DNA from: Collinsella sp.
GTDB lineage: Bacteria > Actinomycetota > Coriobacteriia > Coriobacteriales > Coriobacteriaceae
Direction of reading: 5' to 3'
Assembly (NCBI GenBank): GCA_019425045.1
Contig: JAHYYI010000016.1
Span: 8,624-46,373 of the forward strand
DNA: 37,750 bases
Part shown: positions 22,000 through 29,476 of the stretch, one piece after another
How the letters are laid out: the number at the start of each line of letters is the position of its first letter
Numbering within the stretch: the first letter of the stretch is position 1
Position numbers and translations under genes: made by a program
Notes under the pieces: model-generated
Told to the model about the DNA's origin: nothing
Databases searched by the model: none
What the model saw: only the letters and a program-made list of their open reading frames with translations

Positions 22000-22779
22000 A
22001 TGGCACGGATCCTGATCGTAGAGGACGAGGAGAAAATCGCCCGCTTTGTGACGCTCGAGCTGGAGCACGAGGGCTACCAGGTGGAACACGCCGCCGATGG
22101 CCGCACCGCCGTGGACCTGGCGCTGGAGCGCAACTACGATCTTATTCTGCTCGATGTGTTGTTGCCGCAGCTCAACGGCATGGAGGTCCTGCGGCGCGTC
22201 CGCAAGCACAAGGATGTGCCGGTGATAATGGTCACCGCGCGCGATGCCGTGATGGACAAGGTGGCCGGGCTCGATGCCGGCGCCGACGATTACCTGACCA
22301 AGCCGTTTGCGATTGAGGAGCTGTTCGCACGGATCCGCGTGGCGTTGAAGCGCTCGGAGGCCGTGCGGGCGGCTTCGGGCGTTGGCGGCATCGGGACGGG
22401 CGCGGCAGGCGGCACGGGTGTCGGCGCCACCGCGATACCCCCGGTCAGTGACTCGACCCAGGTTTCCGCCTCGCCCTCCCCCACCGCGCTCACCGTGGGC
22501 TCGGTTGCGCTCGATCCCGACCGCCGCGAAGTCACGGTCGGCGGCTCGCCCATCGTGCTGACCGCCCGCGAGTTCGATGTCCTCGCCCTGCTTATGACGC
22601 ATGCCGGCACCGTGCTCACGCGCGAGCGCATTGCGCACGAGGCGCTAGGCTACGACTATGTGGGCGACACCAACAACGTCGACGTGCACATCGCGCACCT
22701 ACGCGCCAAGATCGAGGACGGCGGCAGTGCCCGCATCATCCAGACCGTGCGCGGGGTGGGCTATGTCTGCCGCGCGTAA
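22000..22779 (+). CDS. OmpR-family response regulator
   Basis: 259 residues. The receiver domain (1-115) has IVEDEE, D52 in LLDVLLPQ, T79 and K101 in YLTKPF. The C-terminal winged helix has LTAREFDVLALLMTHAG, NVDVHIAHLRAKIEDG and the end IQTVRGVGYVCRA. The linker between domains (about 115-165) is unusually long and Gly/Ala/Ser/Thr-rich (SGVGGIGTGAAGG...), adding about 30 residues over the typical 225. It overlaps the kinase gene by 17 bases, showing translational coupling. Confidence 0.95.
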   Translation: MARILIVEDEEKIARFVTLELEHEGYQVEHAADGRTAVDLALERNYDLILLDVLLPQLNGMEVLRRVRKHKDVPVIMVTARDAVMDKVAGLDAGADDYLTKPFAIEELFARIRVALKRSEAVRAASGVGGIGTGAAGGTGVGATAIPPVSDSTQVSASPSPTALTVGSVALDPDRREVTVGGSPIVLTAREFDVLALLMTHAGTVLTRERIAHEALGYDYVGDTNNVDVHIAHLRAKIEDGGSARIIQTVRGVGYVCRA

Positions 22780-24058
22780 CGCCGAGGCCAAGCGCGTCAC
22801 CTCCATCGCCCGCGCCATCAACTGGAGCTATATGTGGCGCCGCTTGGTGAGCTACGTCTGGCTGGATCTGTTACTGCTGCTTGTTGCGGCGGCGATCCTC
22901 GTCTATGGCTACAACCAGACGCTGCCCGATGGCGCGTTTACCGCGGGATGGATCCCCGGCGCCGCCGTTCGCAGCATGTCGCTGACCCCTGCGCGCGGCT
23001 GGGACCTGACCACGCTCACCTATACCGTCGAGCTCGCGCGTAACACCAAGACCTTCCCCCTCGCACAGGACCTCGTTACGCTATGGCCTCTCTACCTTGT
23101 CGTTGCGGGCTGGCAGGTTATCAGCGTGCTCAACATGCTCGGCGGAGCCCGCCGCGTGCGCCGCACTATGGCGCCGCTCAACGACCTGGCCCTGCGCGTT
23201 GACGAGCTCGGCCGCATGCAGCTCGCCGGCGGCAAGATGGAAACGCTCGAGCAGGCCATCGAGCGCGCAAGCGTCGACTCGCCGAGCGTCACCACCGGCG
23301 ATGCCGATCTGGCGAGTATCGAGGTCGCGCTCAACCGCCTGCTGCGTCAGATGCAAGAGGCAAAGCTGCAGCAGATGCGCTTTGTCAACGATGCGAGTCA
23401 CGAGCTGCGCACGCCCATCGCGGTGATTCAGGGTTACGTGAACATGCTCGACCGCTGGGGCAAAGACGACCCGGACGTGCTGGCAGAATCCATCACCTCG
23501 CTCAAAGCCGAAAGCGAGCATATGCAGGAGCTCGTGGAACAGCTGCTGTTTTTGGCACGCGGCGATGCCGGTCGCACCGTGCTGCGGCGCGCGAATACCA
23601 ACCTGGCTGCACTGGTCGGCGAGGTTTGCGAAGAATCACAGATGATCGATGCCGGGCACACATATCGGCTGGCGTACGATGCCGCACTTACCAGCGACCC
23701 GCGCTGCAGCGCATCGGTTGACGTGGCACTCGTGAAGCAGGCACTGCGCGTGATCGTGCAAAACGCCGCCAAGTATTCGGACGCGGGCACGCCCATCTCG
23801 TTTGGCGTAGCGCCGGATGCGGGCGCGGGCACGATCGACATAGCCGTTGAAGACGAGGGCATCGGCATGAACCAGGAATCCGCAGCTCACGCGTTTGAAC
23901 GGTTCTACCGCGCCGACAACGCACGCGATGCCGGCGCGCAGGGCTCGGGTCTGGGGCTTGCCATTGCCAAGTGGATCGTCGATAGCCATGGTGGTGTCAT
24001 TGGCGTGACCTCAGTCGAGGGCGTCGGCAGCCGCTTTACGATTCGCCTGCCACGATAG
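22763..24058 (+). CDS. Sensor histidine kinase (EnvZ/BaeS type)
   Basis: 431-residue membrane kinase. Two transmembrane helices (about 28-51 and 104-127) flank a short extracellular sensor of about 50 residues. A HAMP-like linker follows, then the H box FVNDASHELRTPIAVIQGYV (H203), the dimerisation helix, and ATPase motifs VIVQNAAKYSD (N), VEDEGIGM (G1), FERFYR (F) and GSGLGLAIAKWI (G2). The ATG at 22763 lies inside the end of the regulator gene and has GGGGTGGG upstream; longer frames have no such site. Partner of the regulator just upstream. The signal it senses is unknown. A strong terminator follows. Confidence 0.95.
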   Translation: MSAARNAEAKRVTSIARAINWSYMWRRLVSYVWLDLLLLLVAAAILVYGYNQTLPDGAFTAGWIPGAAVRSMSLTPARGWDLTTLTYTVELARNTKTFPLAQDLVTLWPLYLVVAGWQVISVLNMLGGARRVRRTMAPLNDLALRVDELGRMQLAGGKMETLEQAIERASVDSPSVTTGDADLASIEVALNRLLRQMQEAKLQQMRFVNDASHELRTPIAVIQGYVNMLDRWGKDDPDVLAESITSLKAESEHMQELVEQLLFLARGDAGRTVLRRANTNLAALVGEVCEESQMIDAGHTYRLAYDAALTSDPRCSASVDVALVKQALRVIVQNAAKYSDAGTPISFGVAPDAGAGTIDIAVEDEGIGMNQESAAHAFERFYRADNARDAGAQGSGLGLAIAKWIVDSHGGVIGVTSVEGVGSRFTIRLPR

Positions 24059-24077
24059 AAAGCCCCTCGGCATAAAT

Positions 24078-24111
24078 AAAGGGATAAGGCCATACGGCCC
24101 TATCCCTTTTT
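24078..24111 (+). terminator. Terminator of the two-component operon
   Basis: AAAGGGATA-GGCC paired with GGCC-TATCCCTTT around ATAC, followed by TTTTT. Lies 20 bases after the kinase stop. The left side is A-rich, so it may also serve the convergent VOC gene ending at 24134. Confidence 0.9.
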
Positions 24112-24133
24112 GCTAACTAAAGCAGCTCGTGCG

Positions 24134-24508
24134 CTACTCGCGGCACAGGTGCACGGCGAAACCGGCAAACTCGCGCTTAAAGTACACGAGCTTGGTGCCG
24201 CCGTCGGGCAGCAGCACGCGCGACTCCTCGTTGACCTCGAGCCCGCGCTCGGCAAACCACTTCTCGGCCGCATCGATGTCGTTGACAGCAAAGCCAATGT
24301 GGCCCTTGGCGCCACGACCGTTCTGCTTCATGATCTCGACCAGCGAATCGTTAAAGTACGAAACCGGGGTCTCGATAACGGGCAGGCCCATCATCGTCGA
24401 GAACAGCTCCGCGATCTCCAGGGCATCTGCCGGGTCGGTGGCGTTAATGCCCACATGGGCAACGCGCATGCCAAAGAGCTCGACCGGATTGGCGTTCTGC
24501 TCACTCAT
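24134..24508 (-). CDS. VOC (glyoxalase-fold) family protein
   Basis: 124-residue cytosolic protein of the vicinal oxygen chelate superfamily: RVAHVGINATDPADALEIAELFS at the first beta-alpha unit, GHIGFAVNDIDAAEKWFAERGLEV at the second, and LVYFKREFAGFAVHLCRE at the end. Metal-ligand positions (H19, H72, and an acidic or His residue near the end) are plausible. Members include glyoxalase I and epimerases; the specific reaction is not evident. It starts 11 bases after the stop of the PTS IIB gene, so the two are co-transcribed, which suggests a role with a sugar or its phosphorylated product. MSEQNANPVE is chosen as the start; the longer frame is a shadow of the upstream gene. Confidence 0.85.
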   Translation of the reverse strand: MSEQNANPVELFGMRVAHVGINATDPADALEIAELFSTMMGLPVIETPVSYFNDSLVEIMKQNGRGAKGHIGFAVNDIDAAEKWFAERGLEVNEESRVLLPDGGTKLVYFKREFAGFAVHLCRE

Positions 24509-24519
24509 ACAGTCAGCGC

Positions 24520-24807
24520 CTACTGAGCCATGACGTCGAGGACGGCCTTCTCGGCAGCGACGCGGTTCATGCCCGTCATGAAGGGCACGCCGCTCACGTA
24601 CGGGCAGGTGAGGCCCTCGGGGGCAACGGTGGTGGCGATCAGCAGGTCGGCGCCCTCGTCGCAGTAATCCTTGGCCTCGGAGATGGCGCACTGCACGATC
24701 TCATACTTGCCGGCATAACCGTTGGCGTCGAGCAGGGTGGCGACCTTCTGGGCAACGAGCGTGGAAGTAGCAGCGCCAGCACCGCAAGCCAAAACGATTT
24801 TCTTCAT
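24520..24807 (-). CDS. PTS IIB-like protein (lactose/cellobiose or galactitol type)
   Basis: 95 residues with the IIB phosphorylation loop right at the start: IVLACGAGAATSTLVAQKV, cysteine C8 being the phospho-acceptor. The rest keeps the small alpha/beta fold (YEIVQCAISEAKDYCDEGADLLIATT). AAGGGAG precedes the ATG. No IIA, IIC or EI gene is near it, so either the rest of the transporter lies elsewhere or it has a regulatory phosphorylation role. Forms an operon with the VOC gene. Confidence 0.9.
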   Translation of the reverse strand: MKKIVLACGAGAATSTLVAQKVATLLDANGYAGKYEIVQCAISEAKDYCDEGADLLIATTVAPEGLTCPYVSGVPFMTGMNRVAAEKAVLDVMAQ

Positions 24808-24909
24808 AGGTAATGTCTCCCTTCATGGTTTACTTTAGGTAAGTGTACCGCAGCGAGCGATGGCACTCGGCCTCGATGAGCTTTTATGCCAGTTTGCTTG
24901 CGCGCTGCG

Positions 24910-24915
24910 TATAAT
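24910..24915 (+). promoter_or_regulatory. -10 element of the membrane-anchored repeat protein gene
   Basis: Perfect TATAAT about 55 bases upstream of the 24971 start. A matching -35 is not clear. On the other strand a TACACT (24842-24847) may serve the PTS IIB gene. Confidence 0.5.
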
Positions 24916-24970
24916 ACATCTAGTACGTGTTGTCATACCGCTCGCTTTATGAGCGACTAAGGATCCTAAT

Positions 24971-25594
24971 ATGCCTGATTCCCGCACACTCTGGACCGCC
25001 GTCGTTATCATCTGCATCGCCGTGTCGGTGTTCTTTAGCGTCAAAAAACGCACCACGTTCAAGCGTCTGCAGCAGCTTATGGCCGCTAAGCAGTGGGACG
25101 AGTTCGATCGCTTGCTCGACAGCAAGCTCACCAGCATGCTGTACCCGCGCTACAACCGCGACTACCTGCGCCTGAACTCCTATCTGCTGCGCGAGGACCA
25201 CAAGCGTGCCGACGAGATGTTCGATTTGCTGCTGGGACTCAACCTGCCCAAGATGCAGCGCGTCGACCTGGTAATCAAGGCCTTTAACTACTACGTTGGC
25301 CAGGAGGACCGCAAAAAGTCCAAGGAGTTACTGCACGAGATCAAGGGCTTTGAGGGCGGTCAGGCCGAGGCAGTCGCGCACGAATGCCAGCTGATGTACG
25401 ACACGATGATCCTCAAGCGCCACAACGACATCCCCGAGCTGGAGCGCATGCTCAAGGAGGCCGGTGACGACAAGGTCAAGAGCTGCCGCCTGGAATACCT
25501 GCTGGCCCTGCAGTACAAGAACAAGGGCGACGAGGCCAAGTTTGCCGAGTACTTGGAAAAGTCGGGCCGGCACTCGATGGCTGTCAACGCGTAA
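24971..25594 (+). CDS. Membrane-anchored helical-repeat protein, unknown function
   Basis: 207 residues. One N-terminal membrane helix (WTAVVIICIAVSVFFSV, about 8-24) is followed by a basic stretch (KKRTTFKR). A cytosolic part of amphipathic helices resembles TPR-like pairs (MAAKQWDEFDRLLDSKL, LNSYLLREDHKRADEMFDLLL, LEYLLALQYKNKGDEAKFAEYL). No catalytic motif seen; a scaffold or assembly role is possible. The Shine-Dalgarno site is weak (AAGGAT). It ends 31 bases before the tRNA-Leu gene. Confidence 0.8.
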   Translation: MPDSRTLWTAVVIICIAVSVFFSVKKRTTFKRLQQLMAAKQWDEFDRLLDSKLTSMLYPRYNRDYLRLNSYLLREDHKRADEMFDLLLGLNLPKMQRVDLVIKAFNYYVGQEDRKKSKELLHEIKGFEGGQAEAVAHECQLMYDTMILKRHNDIPELERMLKEAGDDKVKSCRLEYLLALQYKNKGDEAKFAEYLEKSGRHSMAVNA

Positions 25595-25625
25595 CGGGCG
25601 GCTTGTGCTAGACTTCTAGTCTCAC

Positions 25626-25710
25626 GGGGGCGTGGCGGAATTGGCATACGCAGGAGACTTAAAATCTCTCGCCGCAAGGATTGTGGGTTCGAGTCCCACC
25701 GCCCCTACCA
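25626..25710 (+). tRNA. tRNA-Leu (anticodon UAA)
   Basis: 85 bases including an encoded CCA. The acceptor stem GGGGGCG (25626-25632) pairs with CGCCCCT (with a G-T at the end). The T arm is GTGGG-TTCGAGT-CCCAC. The anticodon loop CTTAAAA is closed by GAGA/TCTC, giving anticodon TAA, which reads UUA and UUG. The long variable arm (GCCGCAAGGA) is that of a class II leucine tRNA. A terminator follows at 25722. Confidence 0.95.
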
Positions 25711-25721
25711 TATGGAGCTTT

Positions 25722-25760
25722 CGAGCCCGTGTCCCCCAGGGATGCGGGCTCGTTTCTTTT
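25722..25760 (+). terminator. Terminator of tRNA-Leu
   Basis: Arms CGAGCCCG (25722-25729) and CGGGCTCG (25745-25752), followed by TTTCTTTT. A near copy lies at 25918-25955. Confidence 0.85.
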
Positions 25761-25801
25761 GGACGCCGGTGGGGCTCGAACCCGTGAGGGGGCGAGCGTC
25801 A

Positions 25802-25880
25802 AGCGGACGCGCAGCGTCCGCAGCGAGCCGGCGAGGGCGCCGGCAGGCGACCGAGGCCGGTGCGTATTTGCTGCGCAAAT
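25802..25880. repeat. Row of three small hairpins inside the tRNA-Leu duplication
   Basis: GCGGACGC/GCGTCCGC (about 25803-25820), GCCGGC/GCCGGC around GAGGGC (about 25828-25845) and ATTTGC/GCAAAT (about 25866-25880) follow each other closely. Their regular spacing suggests a structured or mobile element remnant. No protein is supported here. Confidence 0.6.
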
Positions 25881-25917
25881 TCGCAGACGTCCCACCGCCC
25901 CTACCACGCATTGTTTA

Positions 25918-25955
25918 CGAGCCCGTGTCCCCCGGAGACGCGGGCTCGTTTCTTG
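25918..25955 (+). terminator. Second copy of the tRNA-Leu terminator
   Basis: Arms CGAGCCCG (25918-25925) and CGGGCTCG (25941-25948), followed by TTTCTT. It has no tRNA body in front, only the duplicated 3' end. Confidence 0.8.
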
Positions 25956-25974
25956 TGGATGCCGACACGGATGA

Positions 25975-26045
25975 TAAGTTGCGGTGGAATAGTTCCTGTT
26001 TTGACTGGTTACCAGCTCATTTAAGAACTATTTCACCGCAACTTA
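25975..26045. repeat. Family D hairpin element, copy 1
   Basis: Arms 25975-25995 and 26025-26045 are 21 bases each with a single mismatch (core AAGTTGCGGTGGAAT / ATTTCACCGCAACTT). The other copy is at 27560-27626, and the pair brackets the ATPase gene. Confidence 0.88.
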
Positions 26046-26057
26046 GATTGGCACTCC

Positions 26058-26140
26058 CACATTTTTCGATGGAAAAACGTGGTTGTCTCGCACATTTTCC
26101 GATGGAAAAACGTGGTTGTCTCCCACATTTTCCAAGGGAA
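26058..26140. repeat. Tandem 33-bp hairpin repeats, two and a half units
   Basis: Units at 26058-26090 and 26091-26123 and a partial unit from 26124. Each reads CACATTTTYCGATGG then AAAAACGTGGTTGTCTC. Every unit is itself a hairpin (CCACATTTTTC / GAAAAACGTGG). No spacers, so not a CRISPR. Confidence 0.88.
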
Positions 26141-26184
26141 ACGCCCAGATGACCTTATACTAGCCAAGAGGGTTGGGAGGCAAT

Positions 26185-27486
26185 ATGCAGCGACAGCTTA
26201 TGAGTGAACTAATCGCTTGGAAATCAAGGGCGAATCGCAAACCCCTCTTGCTTAAGGGTGCCCGCCAGACAGGAAAGACTTGGCTTCTTAACGAATTCGC
26301 GAGCCAACAGTATCGAAACGTCATGCGTTTTGACTTTATGCTCGAGCCGAGCGCACGCTCGCTGTTCGATGGAGACCTCGACCCCAAGCGCATCATCTCC
26401 CAGATAGAGCTTCTGCGCGGCCAAATCGTAACGCCGGCAGACACGCTCATCATTTTCGACGAGATCCAAGAGGCGCCGCGCGGCATCACCTCGCTCAAGT
26501 ACTTCAACGAGCTTGCACCCGAATACCACATCGTGGCAGCCGGTTCCTATATGGGCCTCGCACTCCGGCGCGAAAACGAGTCATTTCCCGTCGGCAAAAT
26601 TGACCAGCTCACCATGCGTCCCATGGGGTTTGCCGAGTTCGTTCGCGCCGTCGACGGCGATCCACTCGCCGACGCCATCCTTGCCGTAGACATGAACCTT
26701 CTAGCAAACGTCACCGAAAAGCTCGAGCACTTGCTCAAGGAATACCTTGTTGTCGGTGGTATGCCCGAAGTTGTCTCCGCTTTCGCCGAGACACGCGACT
26801 TCATCGAAGCCCGAAGGCTTCAGCAGCAAATCATCGAGGCTTACGAATCCGATTTTGGCAAACATGCACCCGCCCGCATCGTCGAGCGCATGAGGTTGGT
26901 TTGGAAATCCCTTCCCGGCCAGCTTGCAAAGGAAAACAAGAAGTTCGTCTACGGAGCCCTTCGCCCCGGGGCGCGCGCACGCGATTTCGAAGAGAGCCTC
27001 CAGTGGCTCATGGACTACGGAATCATTCATAAGGTTCCGCGCGTTTCTGCCCTCAGAGCACCGCTCTCAAGCTATGAGGACCTCTCGGGTTTCAAGCTGT
27101 TCTGCATCGACACCGGCATCCTCGGAGCGCTCTCCAACCTCCCACCGACCATCGTCCTGGACGGCTCCGCTGTTTTCACCGAGTTTAAGGGCTCGCTCAC
27201 CGAGCAATACGTCGCACAGGAACTCTTGCTGCAAGGCAAAAGCCCCGCGTACTGGTCCTCTACCTCTGGCAATGCCGAAACCGATTTTGCTATCGATCAC
27301 ATGGGGACTGTACTTCCGCTTGAGGTCAAGGCGGCAGAGAACCTTAAAGCGAAGAGTCTGAAAATAGCCTGCGAAAAATTCAAACTCATGCGTTGCGTGA
27401 GGACCTCCCTCGCGGCATATAGAGACGAGGACATGCTCGTCAATATTCCGCTTTGGGAGATTGGGCAAATCGACAGGCTGGCATAA
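26185..27486 (+). CDS. AAA-type ATPase with DUF4143 domain
   Basis: 433 residues. The N-terminal ATPase core has Walker A GARQTGKT (25-32) and Walker B LIIFDEIQEAP, then AAGSYMGLAL. The C-terminal DUF4143-like part includes LKEYLVVGGMPEVV, KLFCIDTGILGAL and a nuclease-like FTEFKGSLTEQYVAQELL...ETDFAID...PLEVKA pattern resembling PD-(D/E)XK folds. The ATG at 26185 follows GGGAGG; the TTG at 26173 would overlap that site. Such genes are scattered in gut bacteria in many strain-specific copies and their function is not established; links with mobile or toxin-like loci have been suggested. Here it is a lone cargo gene between repeat elements and beside a tRNA, suggesting acquisition. Confidence 0.92.
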   Translation: MQRQLMSELIAWKSRANRKPLLLKGARQTGKTWLLNEFASQQYRNVMRFDFMLEPSARSLFDGDLDPKRIISQIELLRGQIVTPADTLIIFDEIQEAPRGITSLKYFNELAPEYHIVAAGSYMGLALRRENESFPVGKIDQLTMRPMGFAEFVRAVDGDPLADAILAVDMNLLANVTEKLEHLLKEYLVVGGMPEVVSAFAETRDFIEARRLQQQIIEAYESDFGKHAPARIVERMRLVWKSLPGQLAKENKKFVYGALRPGARARDFEESLQWLMDYGIIHKVPRVSALRAPLSSYEDLSGFKLFCIDTGILGALSNLPPTIVLDGSAVFTEFKGSLTEQYVAQELLLQGKSPAYWSSTSGNAETDFAIDHMGTVLPLEVKAAENLKAKSLKIACEKFKLMRCVRTSLAAYRDEDMLVNIPLWEIGQIDRLA

Positions 27487-27502
27487 AGGCTGCGGAGGCG
27501 CT

Positions 27503-27553
27503 CAGCAAGGACTGTCCCCAGGTGCCGGCAGAAAAAACGTCCCTAGGTGCCGG
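27503..27553. repeat. Family C direct-repeat element
   Basis: Two direct copies of AGGTGCCGGC, each preceded by GTCCC (GTCCCCAGGTGCCGGC, then GTCCCTAGGTGCCGGC) with GAAAAAAC between. On the other strand each unit reads GCCGGCACCTRGGGAC, ending in the GGGAC core shared with families A and B. Confidence 0.75.
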
Positions 27554-27559
27554 CTGTTG

Positions 27560-27626
27560 AGTTGCGGTGGAATAGGGACTGGTTGGGGCCCGAAAGGGCG
27601 ATTTTAGTCCGCATTTCACCGCAACT
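27560..27626. repeat. Family D hairpin element, copy 2
   Basis: Arms 27560-27580 and 27606-27626 match at 18 of 21 positions. After the left arm core (AGTTGCGGTGGAATA) comes GGGAC, as in families A and B. It lies between the ATPase and ppx/gppA, which are convergent. Confidence 0.85.
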
Positions 27627-27639
27627 TATGAGGGGATGG

Positions 27640-28644
27640 TTAAAGGGCGCTCAGGCTCGGGGTCCAGGCGATGGTGGGAGTCGCGCCGTCGAGAACCTCG
27701 TTGATGGTGGCGGCCATGCCGGCGAGCAGGCTGTTCTCGCTTACGGTGAGCGTGTCGTAATTGCCAGCGCGCATGAGCTCGCGAATTACCACGGCACCGA
27801 CCAAGATCACGCCCGCGCGTTTGGGCTGCACGCCTGGCAGCGCGGCGATGCCTGCAACATCCAGCGTGGACATGCGCTCGATAGCGGCCGAGACCTGCTC
27901 CATCGAAAGCTCGCGCAGGTGCACAAAGCTCGAATCGTACGGTTCCAGCTCATGAACGAGCGCCACGAGCGTGGTGACGGTGCCACCCACCGCGACCAGG
28001 CGCTCGGCACGCTCAAAATCGACGGGCAGGCCCTCAAAATAGGCAGCGAACTGCTCGCCCGCCCAGTTGGCGGCGGCAGCAAGCTCGCCGTCCGTTGGCG
28101 GCAATGCCGAGAAAAACCGCTCCGTCACGCGGCGGCAGCCAATGTCCAGCGAACGCGTGCCCTCCAGCGCAAAGACCCCACGCTCCGGCGCGTACACGCC
28201 AGTCGCGAGCTCCGTGGATCCGCCGCCCGAATCGGCAACAATGATGCGCTCGCCGGCAAAGTCGTGCGCCACGCCGAAAAACGTCAGGCGCGCCTCGACC
28301 TCACCCGGAATCACCTGTGGCTCAAGCCCCAGATCGCGCAGGCCGTCCAGCAGCAGGGCGGCATTGGACGCATCGCGCGCGGCACTCGTGCACGTGGTGC
28401 AGATGCGCACGGCCCCAAAGGCACGCGCCTCGTCCACAAACATGCGGCATGCAGCAAGCACGCGCTCAACGGCCGCCTCGCAAAAGCGGCCTGTCGCGTC
28501 CACGCCCTCACCCAGGTCGGTAATCTCGGTATGCTTGGACGAGTCAACGATCGCACCGCCCTCGACCTGGGCCAGCACCAGTCGCGACGACACCGTCCCC
28601 AGGTCGATCGCCGCCACCTTATATCGTTTGTCGCAATGCGTCAT
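27640..28644 (-). CDS. Ppx/GppA-family exopolyphosphatase / pppGpp phosphohydrolase
   Basis: 334-residue cytosolic enzyme of the ASKHA fold. AAIDLGTVSSRLVLAQV (about 11-27) is the first phosphate loop and IVADSGGGSTELATG the second; TCTSAARDASNA and GEVEARLTFFGV are family motifs. It is the single-domain size typical of Actinobacteria. It releases phosphate from polyphosphate and/or converts pppGpp to ppGpp; the sequence does not decide which. The ATG has GGAGGGGG upstream. It follows the FtsB-like gene by about 27 bases on the same strand, in the order known from Actinobacteria (eno - ftsB - ppx), but the DUF501 gene often between them is absent. Confidence 0.93.
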   Translation of the reverse strand: MTHCDKRYKVAAIDLGTVSSRLVLAQVEGGAIVDSSKHTEITDLGEGVDATGRFCEAAVERVLAACRMFVDEARAFGAVRICTTCTSAARDASNAALLLDGLRDLGLEPQVIPGEVEARLTFFGVAHDFAGERIIVADSGGGSTELATGVYAPERGVFALEGTRSLDIGCRRVTERFFSALPPTDGELAAAANWAGEQFAAYFEGLPVDFERAERLVAVGGTVTTLVALVHELEPYDSSFVHLRELSMEQVSAAIERMSTLDVAGIAALPGVQPKRAGVILVGAVVIRELMRAGNYDTLTVSENSLLAGMAATINEVLDGATPTIAWTPSLSAL

Positions 28645-28671
28645 TGCAGGCCCCCTCCGAACAATCCTCGC

Positions 28672-29433
28672 CTATTCGCCGCTGGACGCGACCGTCTGAC
28701 CCTCGACGCCGTTAAATCCAAACAGCATGTCAAGCGCCTGGATGTACCACGGCGCGTCCTTACCGACTTCTTCGATTTCCTTGGCCACTTCGCTGGCCTT
28801 TTTGGCGTTCGACGACTTCTTGCTCGAAGACGAATCCGAATCGTCATCCAAGCCCAGCACGTCAATCTTGGTCTCGCCGGGCATCACCAGGCCCAGATCC
28901 TCGGTCGCCGCGTCCTTAATGCCCTCCTCCGAGAGCAGTTTGTCGACGCTTTTCTGCAGCTCGTCGTTGTACTGCTGGCGAATCTCGACCTGCTTGGCCA
29001 AGATGTCGCTCGAGCGTTTGGCAACGTAGAGGTCGCGCACGGGAAAGTACAGACTCACGAGCACCAGGGCAACGACGATGCCGATAAACAGCCCACGCTG
29101 GGGCCCATGGGTAAAGTCGTAGATTGCCTTGATCACCGCGTTGTCGTTGGCGTAGTGCATGAAGTCCGAGCCCGAAAGACGGTTCGAGGGCCTGGACGAC
29201 TTGTCGTGCGCTTGAGCAGACGGGCGCGATTCGTCCGTCGCGCGCGACGGACGGTCCGGGCGATGCGTCGACATATTCGTGTGAGCATGGGAGTGCGAAG
29301 TGCCCGGCGTGCGATGCGTGGGACGGTCAGCACCCGTATAATCGGACCCGCCGAGCCGCACCGAATGCGCACGGCGAGGCGACGGCTCACGCGAACCGGC
29401 GGAATAGTACCTGTTGTCGTAAATCTGATCCAT
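28672..29433 (-). CDS. Septum formation initiator, FtsB/DivIC-like
   Basis: 253-residue bitopic membrane protein of the divisome. The long cytosolic N-terminus (1-110) is polar, His/Ser/Arg-rich and probably disordered. One membrane helix, GLFIGIVVALVLVSLYFPV (about 114-132), is followed by an extracytoplasmic coiled coil (ILAKQVEIRQQYNDELQKSVDKLL) and the family-typical DLGLVMPGE. The tail is Ser/Lys-rich, then ends in a short hydrophobic segment. FtsB/DivIC stabilises FtsL and FtsQ at the division site. The start at 29433 suits the extended -10 at 29477. Between eno and ppx/gppA, as in many Actinobacteria, which supports the call. Confidence 0.88.
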   Translation of the reverse strand: MDQIYDNRYYSAGSREPSPRRAHSVRLGGSDYTGADRPTHRTPGTSHSHAHTNMSTHRPDRPSRATDESRPSAQAHDKSSRPSNRLSGSDFMHYANDNAVIKAIYDFTHGPQRGLFIGIVVALVLVSLYFPVRDLYVAKRSSDILAKQVEIRQQYNDELQKSVDKLLSEEGIKDAATEDLGLVMPGETKIDVLGLDDDSDSSSSKKSSNAKKASEVAKEIEEVGKDAPWYIQALDMLFGFNGVEGQTVASSGE

Positions 29434-29476
29434 GTGCGCCTTGTGCGGTTGAGGTTTGTTTGCGCTAAGTATTCTA

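Larger units (their letters stand above)
25693..25963. repeat. Duplication of tRNA-Leu 3' end plus terminator, att-like
   Basis: The last 18 bases of the tRNA (25693-25710) recur exactly at 25889-25906, 196 bases away. Each copy is followed by the same terminator (CGAGCCCGTGTCCCCC, then CGGGCTCGTTTCTT). This is the arrangement left by an element integrating at a tRNA 3' end. No integrase remains here. Confidence 0.8.

Noticed and set aside
25771..25800. Second tRNA gene on the minus strand
   Set aside because: Only a T-arm-like stretch (GGTTCGAGCC) is present; its stem does not pair well and no anticodon or acceptor stem can be built.
25659..25907. Small minus-strand protein across tRNA-Leu
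   Set aside because: The frame contains the antisense of the tRNA (the familiar GGGTRTHNP peptide), a common false gene call.
26058..26140. Possible CRISPR array
   Set aside because: The 33-bp units are directly adjacent with no spacers and each is a hairpin; no cas gene is nearby.
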